Source: Fodinibacter sp038258215
Lineage (GTDB): Bacteria; Actinomycetota; Actinomycetes; Actinomycetales; Dermatophilaceae
NCBI GenBank assembly: GCA_038258215.1
Contig: JBBSQC010000017.1
Location: 6,617-70,616 of the forward strand
DNA length: 64,000 nt
Direction of reading: 5' to 3'
Made by a program: the position numbers and the translations under genes. Positions 1-8,381 of this stretch are shown piece after piece (the stretch's first letter is position 1; each line of letters opens with the position of its first letter). The notes below the pieces were generated by a model that was given only the letters and a program-made list of their open reading frames with translations, was not told where the DNA came from and ran no database searches.

Positions 1-2
1 AG

Positions 3-317
3 GGGTGCCTCTCGGTGCCGGGGGAGTCCTTCCCGCTCCGGCGTGGGGAGAGCGCCGTCCTCACCGGACAGGACCTCGACGGCACGGAGCTGCGGTATGC
101 CGCGACCGGCTGGTTCGCCCGGATGCTCCAGCACGAGTACGACCACCTCAACGGCTTCCTCTACGTCGACCGCCTCCAGGGCAAGTGGTCGCGTCGGGCC
201 AAGAAGGCCGTCAAGGCTCAGGGCTGGGGCGTGCCCGGGCTGACCTGGGAGCCGGGCGTGGACCGCGACCCGTTCGGTCACGACGAGGGGACCCCCGAGG
301 GGGAGCGTGCCGACTGA
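3..317 (+). CDS. def: Peptide deformylase, C-terminal part (cut by window edge)
   Basis: Only the last ~104 codons are present. The fragment opens with GCLSVPG, which is motif 2 of peptide deformylase (EGCLS; the Cys is a metal ligand), and continues to QHEYDHLNG, motif 3 (HExxH-type; two His ligands and the catalytic Glu). The family removes the formyl group from the N-terminal Met of nascent proteins in the cytoplasm. The stop overlaps the start of miaA (307), so the two are probably co-transcribed. The C-terminal tail after motif 3 is long (about 60 residues) and polar, as in many actinobacterial forms. The N-terminus lies outside the window. Confidence 0.93.
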   Translation, partial: GCLSVPGESFPLRRGESAVLTGQDLDGTELRYAATGWFARMLQHEYDHLNGFLYVDRLQGKWSRRAKKAVKAQGWGVPGLTWEPGVDRDPFGHDEGTPEGERAD

Positions 318-1236
318 CCCCGCGTGCGCGATCGGCGTCGTCGGAGCCACCGCCACCGGGAAGTCCGACCTGGGCATCGACCTCGCCCTCCGACTGGGCG
401 GCGAGGTCGTCGGCGCCGACGCCTCCCAGCTCTACCGGGGGATGGACATCGGCACGGCCAAGGTCCCGTCGGCGCAGCGGCGCGGCGTCCCCCACCACCA
501 GGTCGACGTCCTCGACGTCACGGAGGAGGCCAGCGTCTCGGCCTACCAGCGCGCAGCACGAGCCGACATCGAGGCGGTGCAGGGGCGCGGTTGCGTGGCC
601 GTGGTCGTGGGGGGTTCGGGGCTGTACGTCAGAGCCGCACTGGACCGCCTCGACATCCCGCCGACCGACCCCGCAGTGCGGCAGGCCCTGATGGAGCGGC
701 TCGAGCACGAGGGGGTCGCCGTGCTCCGCGCCGAGCTCACGCGGGCCGACCCGGTGGCATCCGCCGCCATCGAGGCCAACAACACCCGCCGGATCGTCAG
801 GGCGCTGGAGGTCCTCGCCATCACCGGCCGGCCGTTCAGCGCGACGATGCGGGTGCGCGAGTTCGTCTCTCCCGCAGTCCTCGTCGGGTTGCGGCTCCCG
901 AGGGCGGTCCTCGACGCGCGGATCCAGGCACGAACCCGCCGGATGTTCGCCGACGGACTGGTGGACGAGACCCGGGTGCTGGAGCAGCGGGGCCTGCGCG
1001 ACGGACCCACGGCTCGGCGGGCCGTGGGCTACGCCCAGGCGCTCGCGGTCATCGACGCGACGATGACGTCGGAGCAGGCCGTCGCGGACACCACGACGCG
1101 CACCCGCCGGCTCGTGCGGCGCCAGGAGTCCTGGTTCGGTGCCGACCCGCGGATCAGGTGGTTCGACCCTCGCGCCGTCGACCTCGCGGACCGGGTGCTG
1201 GAGCACGTCGGCGCATCGTCCGGTGGCTCGGGCTAG
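307..1236 (+). CDS. miaA: tRNA dimethylallyltransferase MiaA
   Basis: A protein of 309 residues, the usual size for MiaA. It has the P-loop GATATGKS at residues 13-20 and the substrate motif DASQLYRGMDIGTAK at about 38-52; most homologues have DSxQ(V/I)Y here, so DASQLY is a small variation. MiaA transfers the dimethylallyl group to N6 of A37 in tRNAs reading UNN codons. The GTG start lies within the end of def (11-base overlap), which supports translational coupling. The neighbour dapF, 2 kb downstream, often sits near miaA in actinobacteria; here a LuxR/tautomerase pair on the other strand separates them. Confidence 0.95.
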   Translation: MPTDPACAIGVVGATATGKSDLGIDLALRLGGEVVGADASQLYRGMDIGTAKVPSAQRRGVPHHQVDVLDVTEEASVSAYQRAARADIEAVQGRGCVAVVVGGSGLYVRAALDRLDIPPTDPAVRQALMERLEHEGVAVLRAELTRADPVASAAIEANNTRRIVRALEVLAITGRPFSATMRVREFVSPAVLVGLRLPRAVLDARIQARTRRMFADGLVDETRVLEQRGLRDGPTARRAVGYAQALAVIDATMTSEQAVADTTTRTRRLVRRQESWFGADPRIRWFDPRAVDLADRVLEHVGASSGGSG

Positions 1237-2867
1237 AGCACCCCGTCGCGCACGGCGTGGGCCACTGCGGCTGCGCGGGTGGGCTGGTCGAGCCGGGTGA
1301 GGATGTTGGCGACGTGCCGGTGCACGGTGTGCTCGCTGACGCCCAGCGTCGCGGCGATCCCTAGGGTGTCCTGGCCCTCGGCGACCAGGCCGAGCACCTC
1401 CACCTCACGAGGGGTCAGCGCGTGGGCACCGGTCGTGGCGGTGGTCCGCGACGGGTCGAGGCTCGCGAGCAGCTCGGCGGCCTGCTTGAGCCGCTCGGGG
1501 GCCTCGAGCGCCGACAGGGCGTGCACCGCGGCGCGGGCCTCCTCGGCGGCGACACGTGGCTCGGAGTCGGCGAGGGTGTGCGCCAGGGCGAGGTGGGCGT
1601 CCGCCTCGTCGACCGGGAGCCCCGCCCGGTGGAAGCACCGGATGGCGGTGCGCCACGCCGCCCCGGCGTCCGAGGGTTCCGCGACCAGCGCCAGTGCGAC
1701 CGCCGCAGCCCCGCAGACCGCCTCCGTCCCCAGCACCTGGGCGATGACCCCGAGCTCGGCCGCGGCCCCGCGGGCCGCCGGCTCCTCCCCGGCGGCGACC
1801 GCGCACCGCACGACGGGGAGCAGGATGGCGGCCCGTCCCATGAGGTCCCGGGCCGGGACGTCGTCGAGCAGTCCCGCGGCCAGTGCCCAGGCGGCCTCGG
1901 TCCGGCCACGGGCCAGGTGCACGAGCGCCCGTCCCGCGACGGCGGGCACGTCGAACCCGGCTTGGGCGTAGAGCTCGTCCGCCTCGTCGAGGCGTCCCTG
2001 CCTGCGGCGCAGGTGGCCTAGCTGCACGACGGCGTCGAGGCGGGTCGAGCGTCGCGAACCCCGCATCCGGTCGAGGGCGGTGACCAGCTCCTGCTCGGCC
2101 TCCAGCCAGTGCCCGCTCTCCAGGCGAACCGAGGCGTACTGGATCCGGCACGCGGTGAACAGGGGAGCGAGGTCCCGGTGTCGGCACAGCTCGTCGACCC
2201 GCTCGCACCACTCCAGCGCTCGGGGGAGGTCCTGGGCGCTCCGGCAGGCCACCACCAGCCAGCAACAGGTCTTCCCGAGCCACATCAGGTCGGTGACCTC
2301 GCCCGCAAGGGCGCCGGCGACCGCCGTGTCAAGGCGATCCATGCCCCGGTCGAGCCGGCCGAGCCGCACGTCCACCAGACCCGACAGGGCCAGAGCGACC
2401 AGCTCGAGCTGGGTGTCGCCCAGGCTCCGTCCGACGGCGTGTGCCCGCTCCGCCGCCCGCTCGGCGATGTCCAGCCGGTGGGTGACCTGGAGCGCGAGCT
2501 CGGCCTCGCGCACCGCCAGCCACCCGTGCGCCGGCGTCGGCCCCTCCACACTCTGGAGCAGGTCGCGGGCCCTCCCGAGCCACCCTTGCGCGATCGACGC
2601 CCCCTGCCCGAAGAGCGCGGCGTCGTAGCCGAGCGCCGTGGCCGCCCTGGCCGCACCCTGTTGGTCGCCGGCCCGCCGGTGCAGTCCATGGGCCCGTTCC
2701 CACGCGGCACAGCAGGCGGCTCCGTCATCGAGCCACCAGGCTGCTTGTGCCGCGCCCTCGGCCGCTCCGGCCCCGACGGTGCTCTCGATGGCGAGGAAGG
2801 CCTCGAGCGCGGGTGCCCACACCCCGGCCGAGAGCAGGGCGTGGGCGTGCTGGAGGGAAGGGGTCAC
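1233..2867 (-). CDS. LuxR-family transcriptional regulator with long helical N-terminal region
   Basis: The last ~60 residues (484-544) form a LuxR/NarL helix-turn-helix: LTPREVEVLGLVAEGQ followed by VSEHTVHRHVANIL. The preceding ~480 residues are Ala/Leu/Glu-rich with spaced helix pairs, resembling TPR-type repeats of MalT/LAL-like regulators. I see no Walker A, so this is not a full STAND/LAL ATPase. The GTG at 2867 is chosen because the frame upstream of it reads low-complexity, non-protein-like sequence and because the tautomerase gene ends 32 bases upstream on the same strand. The two probably form an operon. The ligand and regulon are unknown. The stop overlaps the end of miaA by four bases (convergent). 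Confidence 0.8.
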   Translation of the reverse strand: MTPSLQHAHALLSAGVWAPALEAFLAIESTVGAGAAEGAAQAAWWLDDGAACCAAWERAHGLHRRAGDQQGAARAATALGYDAALFGQGASIAQGWLGRARDLLQSVEGPTPAHGWLAVREAELALQVTHRLDIAERAAERAHAVGRSLGDTQLELVALALSGLVDVRLGRLDRGMDRLDTAVAGALAGEVTDLMWLGKTCCWLVVACRSAQDLPRALEWCERVDELCRHRDLAPLFTACRIQYASVRLESGHWLEAEQELVTALDRMRGSRRSTRLDAVVQLGHLRRRQGRLDEADELYAQAGFDVPAVAGRALVHLARGRTEAAWALAAGLLDDVPARDLMGRAAILLPVVRCAVAAGEEPAARGAAAELGVIAQVLGTEAVCGAAAVALALVAEPSDAGAAWRTAIRCFHRAGLPVDEADAHLALAHTLADSEPRVAAEEARAAVHALSALEAPERLKQAAELLASLDPSRTTATTGAHALTPREVEVLGLVAEGQDTLGIAATLGVSEHTVHRHVANILTRLDQPTRAAAVAHAVRDGVL

Positions 2868-2899
2868 CCCTCTAGGGTGGCCCCTCCCCGGGCCCGGCA

Positions 2900-3124
2900 C
2901 TAGACCGTGACCCCAGCGGCCAGCGCGCGGACGTCGGCCGTCGTCAGGACGTTCCCGGCGATACCCCAGTCCCCGGACCGGACCTCGTCGATGACGCACC
3001 AGGTGACCGGGCGCATCGCCTCGCCCTCGATCCGCACGAGGGCGTCGGTGAGCTCTCGCACGATCTGGTGCTTCTGCTCCGGGGTGAAGACGTCCTCGAT
3101 GACCTTGACCTGAATGAGTGGCAT
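2900..3124 (-). CDS. 4-oxalocrotonate tautomerase-like protein
   Basis: A 74-residue protein starting MPLIQVKVIED. The Pro directly after Met is the catalytic general base once Met is removed, as in the tautomerase superfamily, and the length is that of a single-domain 4-OT subunit (hexamer or trimer of dimers). A clear Shine-Dalgarno AGGAGAG lies before the ATG at 3124. It is first in an apparent operon with the LuxR-type regulator. The substrate cannot be inferred: no aromatic-degradation genes are nearby, and many such proteins are promiscuous phenylpyruvate or oxaloacetate tautomerases. Confidence 0.85.
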   Translation of the reverse strand: MPLIQVKVIEDVFTPEQKHQIVRELTDALVRIEGEAMRPVTWCVIDEVRSGDWGIAGNVLTTADVRALAAGVTV

Positions 3125-3226
3125 GGTGCTCTCCTGTTCGTTCCGGCCCGCCTGGGTGGTGACCGACTGCCACCACGCTCCCGTGCCGCGCGCCGCGCCG
3201 CATCGCCTGCCCGGGCCATCTGGGCG

Positions 3227-3248
3227 CGTCCGGGCCATGGCCCGGACG
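3227..3248. promoter_or_regulatory. 22-bp perfect palindrome in divergent intergenic region
   Basis: A perfect dyad centred on GGCCATGGCC lies between the divergent tautomerase and dapF genes. A further CCGGGCCAT half-site occurs at 3211-3219, in the same orientation as the left half of the dyad at 3230-3238. Arrays of this sort are typical operators for dimeric regulators; autoregulation by the adjacent LuxR-type protein is inferred, not shown. Confidence 0.45.
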
Positions 3249-3291
3249 GGCCAGTGCAGGGTCCGCCTCCCGGGCTGGGATGATGTCTCGC

Positions 3292-4170
3292 ATGGCTGAC
3301 GGTCTCGCATTCACGAAGGGGCACGGCACCGAGAACGACTTCGTGCTCGTGCCCGACCTCGATGGTGCCCTCGGGCTGAGCGCGCCGCGGGCTCGTGCGC
3401 TGGCCGACCGGCGCGCCGGGATCGGCGGCGACGGGGTGATCCGCGTCGTCCCCACGGAGTCCGTCGACGAGCCCGGAGTGCGCGACCAGGCGGCCCTCGC
3501 CCCGTGGTTCATGGACTACCGCAACGCCGATGGCAGCGTCTCGGAGATGTGCGGCAACGGCACGAGGGTCTTCGCCGCCTATCTGCGCCGCGAGGGCCTG
3601 GAGACGGCAGGGGAGTTCGCGATCGCCACGCGGTCCGGCACCAAGCGGGTCAGGCTCGACGGGGACGGTTTCGCGGTCGATCTCGGCCCGTGGCGCCTGG
3701 GGGACCCCACGACCGCCGAGCGCGACGGCTTCGACGCGCTGGTCCACCTCGACGGTGGCGACCCGTACTCCGCCCTGAGCATCGACCTGGGCAACCCGCA
3801 CACCGTCCTCGCCCTGCCCGAGGACGTCGACCTCGACGCCGTCGACCTCACCCGCGCGCCGATGGTCAACCCGGTGCCGGAGCACGGCACCAACATCGAG
3901 GTGGTTCGGCCGCTGGGTCCCGGGCACATCAGCATGCGGGTCCACGAGCGCGGCGTCGGGGAGACTCGGTCGTGCGGGTCGGGTGCGTGCGCAGCGGCGA
4001 TCGCGACGAGCTTCTGGGCCGGGTCGCACGACACCGGCGCCTCCTGGATCGTCGACGTGCGCGGCGGTCGGCTGCTGGTGCGGCTGCTCCCCAACCGGGG
4101 GGTGGAGCTCGCCGGGCCCGCCGTGCTGGTGGCTGACGGTGTGCTCGACCTCAGGGCGCTGCCGGCCTGA
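3292..4170 (+). CDS. dapF: Diaminopimelate epimerase
   Basis: Interconverts LL- and meso-diaminopimelate for lysine and peptidoglycan synthesis. Both catalytic cysteines are present in family motifs: Cys87 in DGSVSEMCGNGTR and Cys228 in GETRSCGSGAC. GTENDF near the N-terminus is also typical. The start at 3292 gives MADGLAFTKGHGTENDF, the expected N-terminus; an in-frame ATG at 3280 would add four residues and cannot be excluded. Length is 292 residues, normal for the family. The 3' end overlaps the convergent methyltransferase gene by 20 bases. Confidence 0.95.
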   Translation: MADGLAFTKGHGTENDFVLVPDLDGALGLSAPRARALADRRAGIGGDGVIRVVPTESVDEPGVRDQAALAPWFMDYRNADGSVSEMCGNGTRVFAAYLRREGLETAGEFAIATRSGTKRVRLDGDGFAVDLGPWRLGDPTTAERDGFDALVHLDGGDPYSALSIDLGNPHTVLALPEDVDLDAVDLTRAPMVNPVPEHGTNIEVVRPLGPGHISMRVHERGVGETRSCGSGACAAAIATSFWAGSHDTGASWIVDVRGGRLLVRLLPNRGVELAGPAVLVADGVLDLRALPA

Positions 4171-4762
4171 CCTCGAGCACCCGGAACCCCTTGCTCGACG
4201 CGAGCCGGTCACACGGCATCCCCAGCTCGGCGCCGATCCAGCGCTGCAGGCTGTCCGACCCGAGGTTCTTCTGGACGACGAGGTGCGCGACGCCCCCCGG
4301 TGCCAGGCGAGGCAGCCAGGCGCGAAGGAGGCCGTGCAGCGCAGACTTCCCGACCCGGATCGGTGGGTTGGACCAGATGACGTCGAACCACACGTCGTCC
4401 GGTATGCCGTCGGCCGTGGTCGCGCGCACCCCCTTCAGGCCCAGCGCCGCGGCGTTGCGGGTCGTCAGGTCGAGCGCGCGCTCGTTGACGTCCACGGCAT
4501 ACACCGTCGCATCGGGCGAGCGCAGCGCCAGGGTGAGAGTGATCGGGCCCCAGCCGCAGCCGAGGTCCAGGAACGTGCCGGTGGCCGGTGGCCGGGGTGC
4601 CTGGTCGAGGAGCACGGCCGTGCCCGAGTCGAGCCCGCCGTGGGAGAACACCCCACCCGCGACCTCCACCTCCACGTCGCGGTCGGCGAGCCGGACCTCC
4701 ACCCGACGACGCTCGGGTGCGCTCGCCGGGGCGGCCGTGAAGTAGTGGTCGGGCTCGTCCAT
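4151..4762 (-). CDS. Class I SAM-dependent methyltransferase, RsmC/RlmG-like
   Basis: A 203-residue protein with the SAM-binding motif LDLGCGWGPI, the acidic loop YAVDVNERAL and the catalytic SNPPIRVGK (NPPF/Y-type) motif of N2-guanine or N6-adenine methyltransferases. It corresponds to the C-terminal catalytic half of RsmC and RlmG; single-domain forms like this are usual in actinobacteria. The target, 16S or 23S rRNA guanine, is inferred from the family. A TAGCGT hexamer at 4772-4777 lies nine bases before the ATG (minus strand), so the leader is very short. Confidence 0.85.
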   Translation of the reverse strand: MDEPDHYFTAAPASAPERRRVEVRLADRDVEVEVAGGVFSHGGLDSGTAVLLDQAPRPPATGTFLDLGCGWGPITLTLALRSPDATVYAVDVNERALDLTTRNAAALGLKGVRATTADGIPDDVWFDVIWSNPPIRVGKSALHGLLRAWLPRLAPGGVAHLVVQKNLGSDSLQRWIGAELGMPCDRLASSKGFRVLEVRPAAP

Positions 4763-4838
4763 CGCAGGGCCACGCTAGCGGCCGTCCGGAAGAAAGCGGT
4801 CGCCCGGGCGCGTTGTTCGATGAGACCCTAGGGAGAAC

Positions 4839-6296
4839 ATGACTGCACGACGAGACATCCTGTCCGGGCGGGCTGACGCGCTCGCCGACGGCCCCACTGA
4901 CGACTCCGGCATCGCGACCGACGACAGCGCGTTCGACGGCGACCAGCTCGAGCGCGAGGAACGCGCGGCGCTCCGGCGGGTCTCCGGCCTGTCCACCGAG
5001 CTCGAGGACGTCACCGAGGTCGAGTACCGCCAGCTCCGCCTGGAGCGTGTGGTCCTGGCGTCCGTGTGGTGCGAGGGCACGGCCCAGGACGCCGAGAACT
5101 CGATGAAGGAGCTCGCCGCCCTCGCCGAGACGGCCGGGTCCGAGGTGCTGGCCGGAGTGGTCCAGCGGCGGGCCAACCCCGACCCGGCCACCTACCTCGG
5201 CAAGGGCAAGGCCGTGGAGCTGCGCGACATCGTCATCGAGGAGGGTGCGGACACCGTCATCTGCGACACCGAGCTGGCGCCCAGCCAACGGCGCGCCCTG
5301 GAGGACGTCGTGAAGGTCAAGGTCGTCGACCGCACCGCGCTGATCCTCGACATCTTCGCCCAGCACGCCAAGAGCCGTGAGGGCAAGGCCCAGGTCGAGC
5401 TGGCCCAGCTCCAGTACCTCCTGCCCCGCCTGAGAGGTTGGGGCGAGTCGATGTCACGGCAGGCGGGTGGGCAGGCTGCCGGTGGCCAGGGCATGGGCTC
5501 GCGTGGCCCGGGTGAGACCAAGATCGAGCTCGACCGGCGGCGGATCAACACGCGGATGGCCAAGCTCCGGCACCAGATCAAGGAGATGAAGACGGTCCGC
5601 GACACCAAGCGCGGGAGCCGACGCGCCCACGCCGTTCCGAGCGTGGCCATCGCCGGCTACACCAATGCCGGCAAGTCCTCGATCCTCAACCGGCTCACCG
5701 GCGCCGGTGTGCTCGTCGAGAACCAGCTGTTCGCCACCCTCGACCCCACGGTGCGCCGGGCCGAGACACCCGACGGCCGCCTCTACACCCTCACCGACAC
5801 CGTCGGGTTCGTGCGCCAGCTGCCCCACCAGCTCGTGGAGGCGTTCCGGTCCACCCTGGAGGAGGTGGCGGGCGCCGACCTGCTCCTCCACGTCGTCGAC
5901 GGGTCGCACCCCGACCCCGAGGGCCAGATCTCCGCGGTGCGCGCGGTCCTCGCTGACGTCGAGGCCACCAACGTGCGGGAGGTCATCCTCGTCAACAAGG
6001 CCGACCTCGCCGACCCCGAGGTCCTGGACCGGATCCGCAGGCACGAGAAGTACTCCCTCGTGGTCTCGGCACGCACCGGGGAGGGACTGGACGAGCTGCG
6101 CGACCTCATCGCCGCCGAGCTGCCCCAGCCCGACGTCGAGGTCGAGGTGCTCGTGCCCTATGACCGTGGCGACCTGGTGAGCCGGATCCACGAGACCGGT
6201 GAGGTGCTGGAGAGCGAGCACCTCGGCGAGGGCACCCGCATCAGCGCGAAGGTGGCGCCCGCGCTGGCGGGGGACCTGCGGGCGTTCAGCGCCTGA
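4839..6296 (+). CDS. hflX: Ribosome-associated GTPase HflX
   Basis: A 485-residue translational GTPase that splits stalled or stressed ribosomes. Order of parts: a variable N-terminal extension (about 1-70), the HflX N-terminal domain with the glycine-rich GGQAAGGQGMGSRGPGETK stretch around 210-225, then the G domain with G1 GYTNAGKSS from residue 273, G3 DTVGF and G4 NKAD, and a short C-terminal domain. An AGGGAG ribosome-binding site precedes the ATG. It is divergent from the methyltransferase gene 76 bases away. Confidence 0.95.
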   Translation: MTARRDILSGRADALADGPTDDSGIATDDSAFDGDQLEREERAALRRVSGLSTELEDVTEVEYRQLRLERVVLASVWCEGTAQDAENSMKELAALAETAGSEVLAGVVQRRANPDPATYLGKGKAVELRDIVIEEGADTVICDTELAPSQRRALEDVVKVKVVDRTALILDIFAQHAKSREGKAQVELAQLQYLLPRLRGWGESMSRQAGGQAAGGQGMGSRGPGETKIELDRRRINTRMAKLRHQIKEMKTVRDTKRGSRRAHAVPSVAIAGYTNAGKSSILNRLTGAGVLVENQLFATLDPTVRRAETPDGRLYTLTDTVGFVRQLPHQLVEAFRSTLEEVAGADLLLHVVDGSHPDPEGQISAVRAVLADVEATNVREVILVNKADLADPEVLDRIRRHEKYSLVVSARTGEGLDELRDLIAAELPQPDVEVEVLVPYDRGDLVSRIHETGEVLESEHLGEGTRISAKVAPALAGDLRAFSA

Positions 6297-6448
6297 CGGC
6301 GCCCGCACTCCGCGTCGGGGCCGCCCTCACGCAGAACACCGGAGCGCACGCACCAACAGCTGCGTGGCCGCCGATCTTCTGCGTGACGAACCCTCCGGCC
6401 GATCGGCGCTGTGAGGAGCGCGAGCATGACAGCGGCGCACCTCGCGGC

Positions 6449-6454
6449 TACTGT
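6449..6454 (+). promoter_or_regulatory. Leaderless -10 box of the flavodoxin-like gene
   Basis: TACTGT, six bases before the ATG at 6461, with no Shine-Dalgarno. The spacing puts transcription start at or next to the start codon. This decides the start over an ATG-initiated frame 78 bases upstream. Confidence 0.6.
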
Positions 6455-6460
6455 CAAGCG

Positions 6461-7213
6461 ATGCTCCCCGACCACGTGCAGCGGTTCATCGAGGCGGAGA
6501 TCGCGGCCAACGACGTCGACTTCTCCGATCTCCGGGCCGTCTACCTCAACGGCACCCTCAAGCGCGGTCCCGAGTTGAGCCACACCGATGGCCTGATGTC
6601 CGTCAGCCGCGTGGTGCTCGAAGGCGTCGGCGCCGGTGTGGAGGTGGTGCGCACCGTTGACCACGTCATCCCTCCCGGGGTCCAGCCCGACATGCGCGAG
6701 CACGGCTGGGACCGGGACGACTTCCCCGACCTGTACCGCCGGCTCGTCGAGCCGGCGGACATCGTGGTGCTCGCCTCGCCGATCTGGTTGGGCGACCAGT
6801 CGTCCCAGACCAGGCTCACCATCGAACGGCTCTACGGCTACTCCGGCGAGCTGAACGAGAAGGGTCAGTGGGCCTACTACGGCAAGGTCGGCGGGGTCGT
6901 CATCACCGGGAACGAGGACGGTGGCAAGCACTGCGCCGCCCAGATGCTCTACGCCCTCTCACACATCGGGTTCACCATCCCGCCCCAGGCCGACACCTAC
7001 TGGAACGGCGAGGCCGGGCCCGGACCGTCCTACCTCGACGACGGTCAGGGTGCGCGGAACCACTGGACCACCCGGAACACGGTGTTCGCGGCATGGAACA
7101 TGCTGCACACCGCTCGCCGCCTCAAGGATGCGGGCGGGCTCCCCGCCCACGGCAACGTCACGACGAACTGGGACCTGGGCCGGCCCGACCAGCCCAACCC
7201 CGAGTACCGCTGA
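6461..7213 (+). CDS. Flavodoxin-like NAD(P)H-dependent FMN reductase family protein
   Basis: A 250-residue protein with the FMN-reductase fold: a first strand and phosphate loop YLNGTLKRGPELSHTDGL (N-G-[ST]-x-R-type), then ASPIWLGDQSS for the second flavin loop, and GVVITGNEDGG before the final segment. It resembles the azoreductase/WrbA-like flavodoxin superfamily. Electron acceptor and physiological role are unknown. The chosen start follows a TACTGT -10 box by six bases. It is a single-gene unit between hflX and a GNAT gene. Confidence 0.8.
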   Translation: MLPDHVQRFIEAEIAANDVDFSDLRAVYLNGTLKRGPELSHTDGLMSVSRVVLEGVGAGVEVVRTVDHVIPPGVQPDMREHGWDRDDFPDLYRRLVEPADIVVLASPIWLGDQSSQTRLTIERLYGYSGELNEKGQWAYYGKVGGVVITGNEDGGKHCAAQMLYALSHIGFTIPPQADTYWNGEAGPGPSYLDDGQGARNHWTTRNTVFAAWNMLHTARRLKDAGGLPAHGNVTTNWDLGRPDQPNPEYR

Positions 7214-7285
7214 GGCCGCACACCGGATCACCAAAGCCCCAGCGATCGGGTTGCACCGAAGGCCCCCGTCGAGTCCGCGCGCAGG

Positions 7286-7291
7286 TAGCGT
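7286..7291 (+). promoter_or_regulatory. Leaderless -10 box of the double-GNAT gene
   Basis: TAGCGT, seven bases before the GTG at 7299; no ribosome-binding site is present. Confidence 0.5.
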
Positions 7292-7298
7292 CGCGCGG

Positions 7299-8330
7299 GT
7301 GCAGAGAGTGCCTCGGGAGATCGCGACGAACCGGCTGACACTGCGGCCACCGGTCCGGACCGACCTCCGTCTCTGGCGCTCTCTCAGCGAGGCACCGGGC
7401 ATGATCCCCATCGCCTGGGGACCCCTGGACACCTGCCTGGTCCGCTGGGACAGCGTGGGTTTCGACTTCGGGGTCATCGAGGAGGCCAGCACCCGCGCCG
7501 GCGTCGGCATCGGGGGGATGCGGCACGACGACGACGCCCAGGCACTCATCCTCGCCTACCGGCTCCACGAGCAGGTCCGGGGTCGGGGGCTCGGGACCGA
7601 GGCCGCCCGCGCCTGGACGGCGCACGCCCTGGAGTGGCTACCCTCCCTGCCGCTGCTGGCACCACTGCGGCGCGAGGATGCGCCGTCGGTACGGATCGCG
7701 GTGGCCTCCGGCCTCGAACCAGTCAGCGACGGGTCCTGGCCCGAGAAGCGACCCGAGGTGGCGAGGGCGAGCACCTACGCCGCTCCGCGGGTCGAGACCC
7801 CGGTCTGGCTGGACGACACGACCCGAACGTCGGTGCTCGACCTGTGGTGTGCGGTGAACGACGACGGCGGAGCCGTGGGGTTCCTTCCCGGTGCTCCCCG
7901 CTACGAGGTCGCGGCGACGCTGGCCCGGCACGAGGAGTCCATGGAGCATGGCAGCACCACCGCCGTCCTGCTGCGGGCGCCCGACGATACGGTGATCGCG
8001 ATGGGTTTCTGGGTCGAGGCCGCCAACCCCCTGCACGCTCACACGCGCACGGCATACCGGGTGATGACCGATCCCTCGCGCAGGGGGCGCAACCTCGGCC
8101 GTCTGCTCATGGCCGCGATGCACCGGGTGGCGCGCCAGCAGGAGGTGGAGGTCGCGGTGCTGGACGTGCGGAGCGGTCTGGGCACCACCCTGTTCTACGA
8201 AGGGTGCGGCTATGTCGAGGTCGGCCGGGTGCCCGGGATCATCCGGGTCGCACCGGGCGACGACCGCGACAGCGTCATCATGGCCCGCCGCCTCGACGGG
8301 CGGCCGATCGTGGCCGACGGCCGGGCCTGA
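7299..8330 (+). CDS. Tandem GNAT N-acetyltransferase
   Basis: A protein of 343 residues made of two GNAT-like halves. The N-terminal half has the acetyl-CoA-binding signature RGRGLGTEAAR; the C-terminal half has SRRGRNLGRLLMAAM followed by FYEGCGYVEVGRVPG, the classic end of the fold. Tandem GNATs such as mycothiol synthase or aminoglycoside-type enzymes share this plan, but similarity to a named enzyme is not evident. The GTG start at 7299 is set by the preceding TAGCGT box. It is convergent with fhs, and three copies of a 16-base repeat fill the short gap. Confidence 0.75.
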   Translation: MQRVPREIATNRLTLRPPVRTDLRLWRSLSEAPGMIPIAWGPLDTCLVRWDSVGFDFGVIEEASTRAGVGIGGMRHDDDAQALILAYRLHEQVRGRGLGTEAARAWTAHALEWLPSLPLLAPLRREDAPSVRIAVASGLEPVSDGSWPEKRPEVARASTYAAPRVETPVWLDDTTRTSVLDLWCAVNDDGGAVGFLPGAPRYEVAATLARHEESMEHGSTTAVLLRAPDDTVIAMGFWVEAANPLHAHTRTAYRVMTDPSRRGRNLGRLLMAAMHRVARQQEVEVAVLDVRSGLGTTLFYEGCGYVEVGRVPGIIRVAPGDDRDSVIMARRLDGRPIVADGRA

Positions 8331-8337
8331 CGCGCCC

Positions 8338-8381
8338 GCTCAGCCGAGGTGCCGCTCAGCCGAGGTGCCGCTCAGCTGAGG
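8338..8381. repeat. 16-bp tandem repeat across the fhs stop codon
   Basis: Two exact copies of GCTCAGCCGAGGTGCC (8338-8353, 8354-8369) and a third partial, diverged copy beginning at 8370. The partial copy carries the fhs stop codon (TGA on the minus strand). It looks like tandem duplication of the gene's terminal bases. Confidence 0.85.
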
